A stretch of 47,389 bases of DNA from contig SIAI01000033.1 in assembly GCA_009691855.1 (NCBI GenBank), forward strand, positions 1-47,389, written 5' to 3'. Source of the stretch: Planctomycetota bacterium (GTDB lineage: Bacteria; Planctomycetota; UBA1135; GCA-002686595). Position numbers and translations under genes: made by a program. Shown piece after piece: positions 30,991 to 40,664 of the stretch; within the stretch, counting starts at the first letter, position 1, and every line of letters starts with the position of its first letter. Under the pieces are notes generated by a model. It was not told the DNA's origin and made no database searches. It saw only the letters and a program-made list of their open reading frames with translations.

Positions 30991-31641
30991 ATGGCGCAGA
31001 TCTTCCACCCCAGCTTCAACACCCTCTCGAAGGTCTCGATCTTCGGCGCGGTGTTCTTCCTGGGCGCGGCGGTGTTCGCCTGGGACTCCTTGCTGCGCTC
31101 CTCGTACAACACGCAGGTGGATGTCGCGCGTGAGCAGCCCGTGCCCTTCAGCCACAAGCACCATGTGCAGGGCCTGGGCCTGGACTGCCGCTTCTGCCAC
31201 ACCAGCGTGGAGGAGTCCGCCTTCGCGGGCATCCCGCCGACCAAGACCTGCATGGGTTGCCACTCGCTGGTGTGGAAGGACGCTCCGATCCTCGAGCCGG
31301 TGCGCGAGAGCTATCGCAGCGACCGCCCGATCGAGTGGACGCGCGTGCACGACCTGCCGGACTTCGCCTACTTCGACCACTCCATCCACGTCGCCAAGGG
31401 CATCGGCTGCACGACCTGCCACGGACAGGTCAACGAGATGCCGCTGATGTGGCGCACGGAGACGCTGAACATGGACTGGTGTCTGGCCTGCCATCGCAAT
31501 CCGAGCGCGAACGTGCGCCCGCGCGAACGCGTGTTCGACGTGGACTGGGACCCGGCCTCGCTCACGGACGAGGAGCGCGCGGGCCTCGCGGCTCAGTACC
31601 ACCTGAAGAGCATGCTCAACTGCTCGACCTGCCACCGATGA
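30991..31641 (+). CDS. actA: Alternative complex III subunit ActA, pentaheme cytochrome c
   Basis: The 216-residue protein has one N-terminal membrane anchor (SIFGAVFFLGAAVFAW). Five CxxCH heme-binding motifs follow in order: CRFCH, CMGCH, CTTCH, CLACH and CSTCH, the last at the C-terminus. It sits in the periplasm and carries electrons from the iron-sulfur subunit toward cytochrome c or the oxidase. It is the first gene of the operon, and its stop overlaps the actB start (ATGA). Heme spacing and the pre-motif FSHKHHVQGLGLDCRFCH are standard for ActA. Confidence 0.97.
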   Translation: MAQIFHPSFNTLSKVSIFGAVFFLGAAVFAWDSLLRSSYNTQVDVAREQPVPFSHKHHVQGLGLDCRFCHTSVEESAFAGIPPTKTCMGCHSLVWKDAPILEPVRESYRSDRPIEWTRVHDLPDFAYFDHSIHVAKGIGCTTCHGQVNEMPLMWRTETLNMDWCLACHRNPSANVRPRERVFDVDWDPASLTDEERAGLAAQYHLKSMLNCSTCHR

Positions 31642-34600
31642 ACGCCGAGCCGAGCCTCGCGCAGCCGCCCCCGACCGTGGACTCGAGCGCAGAGTTCGCG
31701 GCCATCCGCGCACGGCTCCAAACCAGGAACGGAGACGAGTTCTGGCGCGAGCTGGAGGCGCTGGCCGGCGAGCCCGGCTTCCAGGACGTGCTACAGCGCG
31801 AGTTCCCCTCCCAGGCGCCGCGCTTCGTGCCCGACGTGCAACGCCGCGACTTTCTGCGCCTGATGGGCGCCTCGCTGGGGGTGATGGGCCTGGCCGCCTG
31901 CACGCGCCAGCCGGACGAGAAGATCCTGCCCTTCGCGCGCTCGCCCGAGTACCTGATCCCCGGCAAGCCCCTGTACTTCGCGACCGCGCTCACCCTCGGC
32001 GGCTGCGCCCAGGGCCTGCTGGTCGAGAGCCACATGGGCCGCCCGACGAAGATCGAGGGCAACCCCGACCATCCCTCGAGCCTGGGCGCGACCGACGCGC
32101 TGGCGCAGGCGGCGATCCTGTCGCTGTACGACCCCGATCGCTCGCACTCGTGTTTGCGCGCGGGCCAGATCGGCACCTGGAACGCGTTCACGACCGAGCT
32201 CGCCGGGCGCCTCGAGGCCCTCGCCGCGCGCCAGGGCGAGGGGCTGGCCGTGCTGCACGCGGGCGAGGCCTCGCCGTTCCTCTCGGCCCAGCTCGGACGC
32301 CTCGTGGCGCGCTTCCCGAAGCTGCGCAGCTACCGCTGGACGCCGCTGCACCGCGACCAGGAGCGCGCCGGCGCGGAGCTCGCCTTCGGACGCGACGTCG
32401 CCGTGCGCTACCGCTTCGACAAGGCGCGCGTGGTGCTCGCGCTCGACGCGGACTTCCTCGCCGCTGGCCCGGGCGCGGTGCGCTACGCGCGCGACTTCGC
32501 CGGCGGGCGCATGGGCCGCTCCTACGCGGCGGGCATGAATCGCCTGTACGCGGTGGAGAGCACGTACTCCGTCACCGGCGCCATGGCCGACGAGCGCCTG
32601 AGCCTGCGGCCTTCCGAGCTGGAGGGCTTCGCGCGCGCGCTGGCCAAGGAACTGGGCCTCGCGGTCGAGGCACCCGCGCTCGACGCGCGCCGCGCGCGCT
32701 TCGCCCGCGCCGCGGCCAAGGATCTCTCCCAGAACGTGGGCGCGGGCGTGGTCCTGGCCGGCTCCGGCGCCGATCCGGTGGTGCACGCGCTCGCGCACCT
32801 CGTCAACGAGCGCCTGCGCAACGCCGGCTCGACGGTCGAGTACAGCGTGCCGCTGGAAGTCACCAGCGAGCCGGCCGCGGAGGGCATCCGCCGGCTGGTC
32901 GAGGACACACGCGCGCACCGCATCGACACCCTGGTGATCCTCTCGGGCAACCCGGTGTACGACGCGCCGGCCGAGCTCGACTTCGCCGCCGCGCTCGCCG
33001 GCGTGCCCTTCCGCGTGCACCTCGCCGCGCAGGTGAACGAGACCTCGGCGCTGTGCCACTGGCACGTGCCCGAGGCGCACTTCCTGGAGAGCTGGAGCGA
33101 CGCGCGCGCCCACGACGGCACGGCCTCGATCGTGCAGCCGCTGATCGCGCCGCTGTACGAGGCCGGCGGCGTGAAGAGCGCGCACGAGCTCGTGGCGCTG
33201 CTCGCCAGCGAGGCCGGCACCAGCGCCTACCAGCTGCTGCGCGCGCAGTGGCAGGCCGCGAGCGGCAAGAGCGGCGAAGAGTTCGAAGCCTTCTGGCGCG
33301 CCGCGCTGAACGACGGCGTGATCGCGGGCACGACCTTCCCCGCGCTGGACGTGAAGCCGCGCGCGGACCTCGACCTCGGCGCGCCGAAGGCGCCAGAAAA
33401 CGGACTCGCGAGCGGGCTCGAACTCGTGCTGCGCGCCGACGCCTCGGCCTTCGACGGGCGCTTCGCCAACAACGCCTGGCTGCAGGAGCTGCCACGCCCG
33501 ATCACGCGCCTGACGTGGGAGAACGCGGCCCTGCTCGCGCCCGCCACGGCGACGCGCCTCGGCCTCGAGCCGGGCGACGTGGTCACGCTCGCGGCGGGCG
33601 GCAAGAGCGTGCGCGCGCCGGTGTGGAGCGTGCCTGGCCACGCCGAGGACACGCTGACGCTGCACCTCGGCTACGGCCGCAAGCTGGCCGGAAAACTCGG
33701 CACGGGCCTCGGCTTCGACGCCTACGCGCTGCGCACCGGCGTCGCGCCCTGGCGCGTCGGCGGGGTGAAGCTGACCAAGACCGGCGAGCGCGCCGCGCTC
33801 GCCACGGTGCAGAAGCAACCCGACCAGGAGCAGCGCAACCTGGCGCGCGTGGCGACCTTCGAGCGCTTCAAGGCCGAGGGCAAGCTGGCCTTCGCGGGCA
33901 AGCACGACTCGCCCTTCGATCAACTCGCGCCGCCCTCGCTCTACCCCGGCTTCCCCTACGAGGGCTACGCCTGGGGCATGGTCATCGACCTGAACGCGTG
34001 CCTGGGCTGCAACGCCTGCATGGTCGCGTGCCAGTCGGAGAACAACATCCCGGTGGTGGGCAAGGACCAGATCCTGAACGGGCGCGAGATGCACTGGATC
34101 CGCGTGGACCGCTACTTCGAGCCGTCCGTCACGGGCAGCACGGAGACGATCGTGCACCAGCCCGTGCCGTGCATGCACTGCGAGAACGCGCCGTGCGAAA
34201 CGGTGTGCCCGGTGGGCGCGACCGTGCACAGCGACGAGGGCCTCAACGAGATGGTCTACAACCGCTGCGTCGGCACGCGCTACTGCTCGAACAACTGCCC
34301 CTACAAGGTGCGGCGCTTCAACTTCTTCCCCTACGCCGACTTCGAGACCGAGTCGCTGAAGATGCAGCGCAACCCGGACGTGACCGTGCGCTCGCGCGGC
34401 GTGATGGAGAAGTGCACCTACTGCGTGCAACGCATCAGCCAGGCGCGCATCCAGGCCAAGAAGGAAGAGCGCGCGATCCGCGAGGGTGAGATCGTCAGCG
34501 CGTGCCAGGCCGTGTGCCCGACGCAGGCCATCACCTTCGGCGACATCAACGACCAGGCGAGCGCAATCAGCAAGCTGCGCGGCGAGCCACACCACTACGG

Positions 34601-34688
34601 CCTGCTGGCCGAGCTCGGCACGCGCCCGCGCACGACCTACCTCGGCAAGCTGCGCAACCCCAATCCGGAGCTGGCCGAGAACGCGTGA
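31638..34688 (+). CDS. actB: Alternative complex III subunit ActB, fused molybdopterin-like and iron-sulfur protein
   Basis: The 1016-residue protein has a Tat-like motif ([20 protein letters not shown], residues ~68-87). Residues ~100-740 resemble the catalytic subunit of molybdopterin oxidoreductases; ActB proteins keep the fold but bind no Mo cofactor. Residues ~775-1000 are a ferredoxin-like domain with four Cys clusters: [39 protein letters not shown] and CTYCVQ…CQAVCPTQA. They pass electrons from quinol to the hemes. Start ATG 31638 overlaps the actA stop. The fused single-chain form is the one found in most act operons. Confidence 0.96.
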   Translation: MNAEPSLAQPPPTVDSSAEFAAIRARLQTRNGDEFWRELEALAGEPGFQDVLQREFPSQAPRFVPDVQRRDFLRLMGASLGVMGLAACTRQPDEKILPFARSPEYLIPGKPLYFATALTLGGCAQGLLVESHMGRPTKIEGNPDHPSSLGATDALAQAAILSLYDPDRSHSCLRAGQIGTWNAFTTELAGRLEALAARQGEGLAVLHAGEASPFLSAQLGRLVARFPKLRSYRWTPLHRDQERAGAELAFGRDVAVRYRFDKARVVLALDADFLAAGPGAVRYARDFAGGRMGRSYAAGMNRLYAVESTYSVTGAMADERLSLRPSELEGFARALAKELGLAVEAPALDARRARFARAAAKDLSQNVGAGVVLAGSGADPVVHALAHLVNERLRNAGSTVEYSVPLEVTSEPAAEGIRRLVEDTRAHRIDTLVILSGNPVYDAPAELDFAAALAGVPFRVHLAAQVNETSALCHWHVPEAHFLESWSDARAHDGTASIVQPLIAPLYEAGGVKSAHELVALLASEAGTSAYQLLRAQWQAASGKSGEEFEAFWRAALNDGVIAGTTFPALDVKPRADLDLGAPKAPENGLASGLELVLRADASAFDGRFANNAWLQELPRPITRLTWENAALLAPATATRLGLEPGDVVTLAAGGKSVRAPVWSVPGHAEDTLTLHLGYGRKLAGKLGTGLGFDAYALRTGVAPWRVGGVKLTKTGERAALATVQKQPDQEQRNLARVATFERFKAEGKLAFAGKHDSPFDQLAPPSLYPGFPYEGYAWGMVIDLNACLGCNACMVACQSENNIPVVGKDQILNGREMHWIRVDRYFEPSVTGSTETIVHQPVPCMHCENAPCETVCPVGATVHSDEGLNEMVYNRCVGTRYCSNNCPYKVRRFNFFPYADFETESLKMQRNPDVTVRSRGVMEKCTYCVQRISQARIQAKKEERAIREGEIVSACQAVCPTQAITFGDINDQASAISKLRGEPHHYGLLAELGTRPRTTYLGKLRNPNPELAENA

Positions 34689-36073
34689 GCGCGCCCGCCC
34701 ATAAGCCGCCGCTGAGCGAGGTGATCGCACCCGGGCACACGCTCACCAGCGTGTCCGAGAAGATCACCAAGATCGTGCTGACGCGCGCGACGCCGCGCGG
34801 TTGGTACATCGGCTTCGGCATCGCCTTCCTGCTGGTGATGGTGCTCTTGGTCTCGATCACCAAGCTGCTGGTCTCGGGCATCGGCGTGTGGGGCGTCAAC
34901 GTGCCCGTCGGCTGGGGCCTGGCAATCATCAACTTCGTGTGGTGGATCGGCATCGGCCACGCGGGCACGCTGATCTCGGCGATCCTGCTCTTGTTCCGCC
35001 AGCAGTGGCGCACCTCGATCAACCGCTTCGCCGAGGCCATGACGCTGTTCGCCGTGGCCTGCGCGGGCATCTTCCCGCTGCTGCACGTCGGCCGGCCGTG
35101 GCTCGCCTACTGGCTGGTGCCGTACCCGAACACGATGTCGCTGTGGCCGCAGTTCCGCAGCCCGCTGTTGTGGGACGTGTTCGCGGTCTCGACCTACGCC
35201 ACCGTCTCGGCGCTGTTCTGGTACGTGGGCTTGATCCCCGACCTGGCCGCGCTGCGCGACCGCGCCAAGTCGAAGCCCTGGAAGATCCTCTATGGCATCG
35301 GCGCAATGGGCTGGCGCGGCGCGGCGCGGCACTGGGAGCGTTACGAGACCGCGTACCTCTTGCTGGCCGGCCTGGCCACGCCGCTGGTGATCTCGGTGCA
35401 CACGGTGGTGAGCTTGGACTTCGCGGTCAGCGTGATCCCCGGCTGGCACGCCACGATCTTCCCGCCGTACTTCGTGGCCGGCGCGATCTACTCGGGCTTC
35501 GCGATGGTGCTGACGCTGGCCATCCCGCTGCGCAAGATCTACGGCCTGCAGGACTTCATCACCCTGCACCACCTGCAGAACATGGCCAAGATCGTGCTCG
35601 CCACGGGCATGATCGTCGTCTACGGCTACACGATGGAGGCCTTCTTCGCGTGGTACAGCGCGAACCCCTACGAGCAGGCCATGCTCGCCAACCGCGCCTT
35701 CGGGTACTACGGCTGGACGTACTGGTGCCTGCTCGGCTGCAACGCGCTCACGCCGCAGTTCCTGTGGTTCAAGAAGGTGCGCTCGAACGTGGTGGCACTG
35801 TTCGTCATCGCCCTGATCGTCAACGTCGGCATGTGGCTGGAGCGCTTTGTGATCGTGGTCACCTCGCTGTCGCACGACTACCTGCCGAGCTCGTGGGACA
35901 CCTACACGCCGACGAAGTGGGACTGGGGCCTGTACGTGGGCACCTTCGGCCTCTTCCTGGCGCTCCTGTTCCTGTTCATCCGCTTCCTGCCGATGATCTC
36001 GATCTTCGAGATGCGCACGCTGGTGCCCAGCGGCGTCGCCGAGGCGGCGGAGAAGGACGAGGAGCACGCGTGA
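34685..36073 (+). CDS. actC: Alternative complex III subunit ActC (NrfD-like quinol-binding membrane protein)
   Basis: This 462-residue, about ten-helix membrane protein is of the NrfD/PsrC family. Key segments are [55 protein letters not shown] and [20 protein letters not shown]. It binds and oxidises menaquinol or another quinol at the outer face. It starts at a GTG that overlaps the actB stop (GTGA) and ends overlapping actD in the same way, so expression is tightly coupled. Confidence 0.96.
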   Translation: MSAPAHKPPLSEVIAPGHTLTSVSEKITKIVLTRATPRGWYIGFGIAFLLVMVLLVSITKLLVSGIGVWGVNVPVGWGLAIINFVWWIGIGHAGTLISAILLLFRQQWRTSINRFAEAMTLFAVACAGIFPLLHVGRPWLAYWLVPYPNTMSLWPQFRSPLLWDVFAVSTYATVSALFWYVGLIPDLAALRDRAKSKPWKILYGIGAMGWRGAARHWERYETAYLLLAGLATPLVISVHTVVSLDFAVSVIPGWHATIFPPYFVAGAIYSGFAMVLTLAIPLRKIYGLQDFITLHHLQNMAKIVLATGMIVVYGYTMEAFFAWYSANPYEQAMLANRAFGYYGWTYWCLLGCNALTPQFLWFKKVRSNVVALFVIALIVNVGMWLERFVIVVTSLSHDYLPSSWDTYTPTKWDWGLYVGTFGLFLALLFLFIRFLPMISIFEMRTLVPSGVAEAAEKDEEHA

Positions 36074-36621
36074 GCGCGCCGCACAAACACGCGCACCGCT
36101 GCTTCGGCGTGCTGGCCGAATACACGAGCGGCGCCGAGCTCCTGGAGGCCATCGAGCACGGCAAGCGCGCCGGCTACACCAAGATGGAGGCCTACACGCC
36201 GCTGCCGATGCACGAGGTCAGCCACGCGCTCGGACACGAGAACGACCTACCGAAGTTCGTGCTGGCGGGCGGCATCCTGGGCGCGTGCACGGGCTTCGGG
36301 ATGCAGTACTACGCCGCGGTGATCCACTACCCGCTCAACGTCGGCGGCCGGCCGCTGAACTCCTGGCCCTCGTTCATCCCGATCACCTTCGAGCTGACGA
36401 TCCTGTTCGCGGCCCTTACCACGGTGCTGGGCATGCTGGCGCTGAACGGGCTGCCGCGCCCGCACCACCCGGTGTTCAGCGTGCCGGGCTTCGAGAACGC
36501 CAGCCGCGACCGCTTCTTCCTCTTGGTGCCGCACTACGACCCGAAGTTCGATGCGGATGGAGCGCTGGCCGCGCTGCGCGAGACGCGCTCGCTGGCCGTG
36601 CAGGAGGTGCCGCACCCGTGA
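36070..36621 (+). CDS. actD: Alternative complex III subunit ActD
   Basis: The 183-residue protein has an N-terminal soluble part with the DUF3341 pattern ([37 protein letters not shown]). Two membrane helices follow ([20 protein letters not shown] and [20 protein letters not shown]). It is a structural subunit at the cytoplasmic side of the complex. GTG start and TGA stop overlap both neighbours by 4 bases. A palindromic element begins 2 bases after its stop, inside actE. Confidence 0.95.
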   Translation: MSAPHKHAHRCFGVLAEYTSGAELLEAIEHGKRAGYTKMEAYTPLPMHEVSHALGHENDLPKFVLAGGILGACTGFGMQYYAAVIHYPLNVGGRPLNSWPSFIPITFELTILFAALTTVLGMLALNGLPRPHHPVFSVPGFENASRDRFFLLVPHYDPKFDADGALAALRETRSLAVQEVPHP

Positions 36622-37349
36622 GGAAGAGGAAGACGACCGCGGAGACGCGGAGGACGCGGAGGAGCGCGGAGGAAGAAAAGAAGAATGGGGGTACGACCTC
36701 CGGGGCTTCGAGTCCCCGCGACTCGAAGCCCCGGAGGCCCCAATTCCCTCTTCCTCCGCGTCTCTCCGCGTCCTCCGCGCCTCCGCGGTTCGCTGTCCTC
36801 CTTCTCTTCGTCTTCCTCGCCGCCTGCCGCCAGGACATGCACGACCAGCCGCGCTTCGAGCCGCTGGAGCGCACCACGTTGTTCGCCGACGGCCGCGCCT
36901 CGCGTCCGCGCGTGCCGGGCACGATCGCGCGCGGCGAACGCGTGTACGACGCACACCTCGTGGAGGGCAAGGTCGACGGCGCCCTGGCCACGACCTTCCC
37001 CATGCCGATCACGGCCGAGGTCCTGGCGCGCGGGCGCCAGCGCTACGACATCTTCTGCTCGGCCTGCCACGACCGCGCCGGCACGGGCGAGGGCCTGGTG
37101 GTGAAGCGCGGCCTCAAGCAGCCGCCGAGCTTCCACGTCGAGCGCCTGCGCCAGGCGCCGCCTGGCTACGTCTACGACGTGATCACGCGCGGCTTCGGGG
37201 CGATGTACGACCTCTCCGACAAGCTCGCGCCCGCCGATCGCTGGGCGATCGTGGCCTACGTGCGCGCGCTGCAGCGCAGCCAGAACGCGAGCCTGGCCGA
37301 CGTGTCCGCGGCCGTGCGCGAACGGCTGCTGGCGGAGGCCAAGAAGTGA
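36618..37349 (+). CDS. actE: Alternative complex III subunit ActE, monoheme lipoprotein with element-encoded N-terminus
   Basis: Of 243 residues, the mature part is a standard ActE: Cys70 as lipid site (VLLLFVFLAAC), then RQDMHDQPRFEPLERTTLF and SRPRVPGTIARG, with heme motif CSACH at ~146. The only start in this frame is GTG 36618, which overlaps the actD stop. Residues 3-66, from KTTAETRRTRRSAEEEKK through the h-region, are encoded by a palindromic repeat. The n-region before the hydrophobic stretch is ~57 residues instead of a few, so secretion may depend on an unusual signal. No alternative start lies close to the h-region. Confidence 0.9.
   Translation: MRKRKTTAETRRTRRSAEEEKKNGGTTSGASSPRDSKPRRPQFPLPPRLSASSAPPRFAVLLLFVFLAACRQDMHDQPRFEPLERTTLFADGRASRPRVPGTIARGERVYDAHLVEGKVDGALATTFPMPITAEVLARGRQRYDIFCSACHDRAGTGEGLVVKRGLKQPPSFHVERLRQAPPGYVYDVITRGFGAMYDLSDKLAPADRWAIVAYVRALQRSQNASLADVSAAVRERLLAEAKK
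36624..36810. repeat. Long palindromic element inside actE, read in frame
   Basis: The centre is an 18-bp perfect stem, CCTCCGGGGCTTCGAGTC (36697-36714), with loop CCCGC and its complement (36720-36737). Outer purine-rich arms (GACGCGGAGGACGCGGAGG type, 36624-36690) pair with the pyrimidine-rich right arm (CCTCCGCGTCTCTCCGCG type, to 36810). The sequence class (CGCGGAGGACGCGGAGG…) is a dispersed palindrome that I recall from other planctomycete-type genomes. It keeps the actE frame open. Confidence 0.88.
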
Positions 37350-38515
37350 GCGTGCCCGTCGCCGTCACCCTGGCGCGCGTGCAGCGCACGGCGTTCCTTG
37401 TCAGCGCCGTGGGCGGCGTGCTGCTGGCGCTGGGCTTCGTGCTCGATCGCCAGCGCTTCTTCCAGGCCTACTTGGTCGCCTTCCTGTTCGTGCTCGCGCC
37501 GGCGGTGGGCTCGCTGGCGTTCGTGATGCTGCACAACCTGACCGGCGGGGCCTGGGGCTTCGCGGTCCGGCGGCTGCTGGAGGCGGCCACGCGCACGCTG
37601 CCCTTCGTGGCGCTCCTGTTCGTGCCTATCGCGCTGGGCGTGCACTCGCTGTACGAGTGGTCGCACGCGGAGGTCGTGGCCGCGGACCCGATCCTGCAGC
37701 ACAAGGCCGCGTACCTGAACGTGCCCTTCTTCGTGGCCCGCGCGGCGCTGTACTTCGCGCTGTGGACGGGCCTGGCGCTGTTCCTGGCCAAGCTCTCCGA
37801 GCGCTACGACAAGAAGCTCTCGCTCAAGGCGCTGCGCAAGCTCAAGGCCGCCAGCGGCTTCGGTCTGGCGGGCTACGTCCTGACCACGACCTTCGCCTCC
37901 TTCGACTGGGGCATGTCGCTCGAGCCGCACTGGTTCTCGACCATCTACGGCGTGCACTTCCTGGTCGGCCAGGGGCTGTCGACGCTGTGCCTCTCGATCG
38001 TCATGGCCGCGCTGCTGGCCAAGCACGAGCCCTTCTCGCGCTGGCTCTCGCCGGCCCACTTCCACGACCTCGGCAACCTCACGCTGGCCTTCGTGATGCT
38101 GTGGGCCTACGCCTCGCTGTCGCAGTTCCTGATCATCTGGTCGGGCAACCTGCCGGAGGAGAACGTGTGGTACCTGAAGCGCACGGCCGAGGGCTGGCAG
38201 GCGCTGGCGCTGATCCTGGTGCTGTGCCACTTCGCGGCGCCGTTCGTGATCCTCCTGGTGCGCTCGTCCAAGCGCAACGCGCAGGTGCTGGCGCGCCTGG
38301 CGCTGGTGCTCTTGGTGATGCGCTTCCTGGATTCGTACTGGCTGCTGGCGCCGGCCTTCGACGAGGGCGAGTTCGCGCCGCACTGGCTGGACATCGTCGC
38401 GCCGGTGACGCTGGGCGCGCTGTGGCTGGGGCTGTTCGTGCGCAACCTGCACGGCCGGCCGCTGGTCTCGCTGCAGGACGCGAAACTACTGGGCGAGCTG
38501 GAGGTGCACGCGTGA
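37346..38515 (+). CDS. actF: Alternative complex III subunit ActF (NrfD-like membrane protein)
   Basis: This 389-residue, about ten-helix protein is homologous to ActC but shorter. Segments include FLVSAVGGVLLALGFVLDRQ, SFDWGMSLEPHWFSTIYGVH (a family hallmark) and AYASLSQFLIIWSGNLPEE. ActF is thought to be a second membrane core that may take part in proton movement. GTG start overlaps the actE stop; its own stop overlaps the next small gene by 4 bases. Confidence 0.95.
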   Translation: MSVPVAVTLARVQRTAFLVSAVGGVLLALGFVLDRQRFFQAYLVAFLFVLAPAVGSLAFVMLHNLTGGAWGFAVRRLLEAATRTLPFVALLFVPIALGVHSLYEWSHAEVVAADPILQHKAAYLNVPFFVARAALYFALWTGLALFLAKLSERYDKKLSLKALRKLKAASGFGLAGYVLTTTFASFDWGMSLEPHWFSTIYGVHFLVGQGLSTLCLSIVMAALLAKHEPFSRWLSPAHFHDLGNLTLAFVMLWAYASLSQFLIIWSGNLPEENVWYLKRTAEGWQALALILVLCHFAAPFVILLVRSSKRNAQVLARLALVLLVMRFLDSYWLLAPAFDEGEFAPHWLDIVAPVTLGALWLGLFVRNLHGRPLVSLQDAKLLGELEVHA

Positions 38516-38886
38516 GCGCCACGGGTCGCTACGAGCACAGCGACGCGCACGCGCGGCCGCTGCTCTTCTTCGGCTTCGGTCTGGCGCTCCTCCTGGCCGG
38601 CTCGATGGCCGTCAGCGCCTGGTTCAGCCAGTCGCTGAGCGACGAGCTCGCGGGCGAAGAGCAACCGAGCCCGATCGAAGGCCTGCGCAAGGCGCCCGAG
38701 GGTCCGGAGCTGCAATCCATCCCCGCGCGCGAGCTCGAGCTGCACCACGCCTGGGAGCAGCGCATGCTCACCCAGGCCGCGTGGATCGATCCTCTGAACC
38801 AGATCGTGCGCATCCCGATCGAGGACGCAATGAAGCTCTCGCTGGCCGAGGGCTACCCGGTGCGCGCGGAGGAACAGAAACGGTGA
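38512..38886 (+). CDS. Small single-helix membrane protein of the act/cox operon
   Basis: The 124-residue protein has one membrane helix (LLFFGFGLALLLAGSMAVSAW) and then a periplasmic part with the motif AWIDPLNQIVRIPIEDAMKL. That 'WIDP..VRIPI..AM' motif recurs in small genes placed after actF in other ACIII operons, as I recall. It overlaps both actF and sco by 4 bases. It may be an accessory or assembly subunit that joins the complex to the oxidase. Function unknown. Confidence 0.85.
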   Translation: MSATGRYEHSDAHARPLLFFGFGLALLLAGSMAVSAWFSQSLSDELAGEEQPSPIEGLRKAPEGPELQSIPARELELHHAWEQRMLTQAAWIDPLNQIVRIPIEDAMKLSLAEGYPVRAEEQKR

Positions 38887-39713
38887 AGCGCGCGCGCGCG
38901 TTGCTGCTCGGTGCGCTGGCACTCCTCGGCTGGAGCGCACCGCTCTGCGCGCAGATCCTGCCGGGTCCCGAGCCGCCCAAGTTCGACTGGCAGCCGAGCC
39001 TCGGCGCCACGCTGCCGCTCGACGCGCGTTTCGTCGATCACGAGGGGCGTGAGCTGGCGCTGCGCGACTGTCTCGGGGAGCGCCCGGTCGTGCTGGCCCT
39101 GGTCTACTACCGCTGCCCGATGCTGTGCGGCCTGGTGTTGGAGGGCATGGTGCAGTCGCTGCGTGCGGTGGACTTCACCACCGGCACGGACTTCGACGTG
39201 CTGGTGCTGAGCATCGATCCCAGCGAGACGCCCGAGCTCGCCGCGGCCAAGCGCCTGAGCACGCTGGAGGGCTACGGCCTGCACGTCGGCGACAAACCGG
39301 CCGGCGCCTGGCGCTTCCTTGTCGGCAGCGAAGAGGCCGTGCGCTCGGTGGCCGACGCAGTCGGCTTCGGCTACGAGCGCATGCCCGGGAGCGGCGACTA
39401 CGCGCACGGCGCCGGCCTCACCGTGCTGACGCCCGCGGGCCAGGTCTCGCGCGTCCTGTTCGGCGTCGAGTTCGCGCCGCGCGACCTGCGCCTGGCGCTG
39501 GTCGAGGCCTCGGCCGGCACGATCGGCACGCCCATCGACCAGGTGCTCCTGCGCTGCTTCCACTACGACCCGACGCGCGGCAAATACGGCTTCGAGGTGC
39601 TGTTCGTGGTGCGCGCGCTGGGCGCCTTGACGCTGGCGCTGCTGGCCTTCTTCGTCGTCGGCTGGCTGCGCCGGGAGCGCCGCGCGCGCCTGGCCCTGGA
39701 GCGGGGCTCCTGA
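38883..39713 (+). CDS. SCO1/SenC-type copper chaperone with C-terminal membrane helix
   Basis: The 276-residue protein has a signal peptide (RARALLLGALALLGWSAPLCA). The thioredoxin-like copper site is CPMLC (Cys78, Cys82), with a His in GSGDYAHGAGLTVLTP. A C-terminal helix (FVVRALGALTLALLAFFVVG) tethers it, unlike the N-anchored SCO of mitochondria. It delivers copper to the CuA site of subunit II, encoded immediately downstream (TGATG overlap). GTG start at 38883. Confidence 0.93.
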   Translation: MKRARALLLGALALLGWSAPLCAQILPGPEPPKFDWQPSLGATLPLDARFVDHEGRELALRDCLGERPVVLALVYYRCPMLCGLVLEGMVQSLRAVDFTTGTDFDVLVLSIDPSETPELAAAKRLSTLEGYGLHVGDKPAGAWRFLVGSEEAVRSVADAVGFGYERMPGSGDYAHGAGLTVLTPAGQVSRVLFGVEFAPRDLRLALVEASAGTIGTPIDQVLLRCFHYDPTRGKYGFEVLFVVRALGALTLALLAFFVVGWLRRERRARLALERGS

Positions 39714-40654
39714 TGTTCCAGGACTTCTCGCTGTGGCCGGCCAGCGCCTCGAGCAATTCGGGCTCGATCGACGCGCTGTACCTGTTCCTGATCGGGATCA
39801 GCGTCTTCTTCAGCCTGCTGATCGTGACCGCGCTGCTGTTTTTCTCGGTGCGCTACCGCCGTCGCCCGGGCCACCGCGCGCAACAGATCGAGGGCTCGCT
39901 GCCGCTGGAGCTGTTGTGGACCGGCGTGCCGCTGGTGCTGTGCCTGTTCATCTTCGCCTGGGGCACGCGGCTCTTCTACCGCACCCAGACCATGCCCGAG
40001 GAGGGCATGCGCTTCCACGTCACCGGCAAGCAGTGGATGTGGAAGATCCGCCATCCCAGCGGTCAGAGCGAGATCAACACGCTGCACCTGCCGGTCGGGC
40101 AGAAGATCCTGCTGACGATGATCTCGGAAGACGTGATCCACTCCTTCTTCGTGCCGGCCTTCCGCGTCAAGAAGGACGTCCTGCCGGGCATGTACAGCTC
40201 GCTGTGGTTCACGCCCACGCAGGTCGGCACCTACCACCTGTTCTGCGCCGAGTACTGCGGCACCAAGCACTCCGAGATGGGCGGCCAGGTGATCGTCATG
40301 GACCCGGCCGAGTACCAGGCCTGGCTCGACGGCCGCCCGTCGGAGCGGAACCCGCTGGCCAACGGCGCGCTGCTGTTCCAGAACCTGCGCTGCGACACCT
40401 GCCACACGCCCGGTCCGAGCGCGCGCGGGCCCGAGCTCGCCGGGCGCTTCGGGCGCGATGTCACGCTGTCGGACGGTCAGACGGTGCGCTTCGACGAGCG
40501 CTACGTGCGCGAATCGGTGCTCGAGCCTGCCAAGAGGCTGAGCGCCGGCTTCCAGCCGTTGATGCCCAGCTACCAGGGCCAGATCGGCGAGAGCGACATC
40601 CTCGACCTGAGCGCCTACCTGAAGTCGCTGAGATCCTCGCGGAGCCCACAGTGA
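39713..40654 (+). CDS. coxB: Cytochrome c oxidase subunit II with fused cytochrome c (caa3 type)
   Basis: The 313-residue protein has two membrane helices (~residues 22-45 and 65-85) and a cupredoxin domain with the CuA site: His in [11 protein letters not shown] and [12 protein letters not shown]. It ends with a cytochrome c domain (CDTCH, axial Met in [10 protein letters not shown]). The fused heme lets the oxidase take electrons directly from ACIII without a soluble carrier. ATG 39713 overlaps the sco stop. It lacks a lipobox or long signal; the first helix serves as anchor. Confidence 0.96.
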   Translation: MFQDFSLWPASASSNSGSIDALYLFLIGISVFFSLLIVTALLFFSVRYRRRPGHRAQQIEGSLPLELLWTGVPLVLCLFIFAWGTRLFYRTQTMPEEGMRFHVTGKQWMWKIRHPSGQSEINTLHLPVGQKILLTMISEDVIHSFFVPAFRVKKDVLPGMYSSLWFTPTQVGTYHLFCAEYCGTKHSEMGGQVIVMDPAEYQAWLDGRPSERNPLANGALLFQNLRCDTCHTPGPSARGPELAGRFGRDVTLSDGQTVRFDERYVRESVLEPAKRLSAGFQPLMPSYQGQIGESDILDLSAYLKSLRSSRSPQ

Positions 40655-40664
40655 GGCGGAAACA

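Noticed and set aside
31791..34730. 979-residue open frame opposite actB
   Set aside because: It is a shadow of actB, with low complexity and no motifs.
36551..36840. Alternative reading frames through the actD-actE palindrome as separate small proteins
   Set aside because: They are Arg/Glu/Ser low-complexity translations of a palindrome without ribosome sites.
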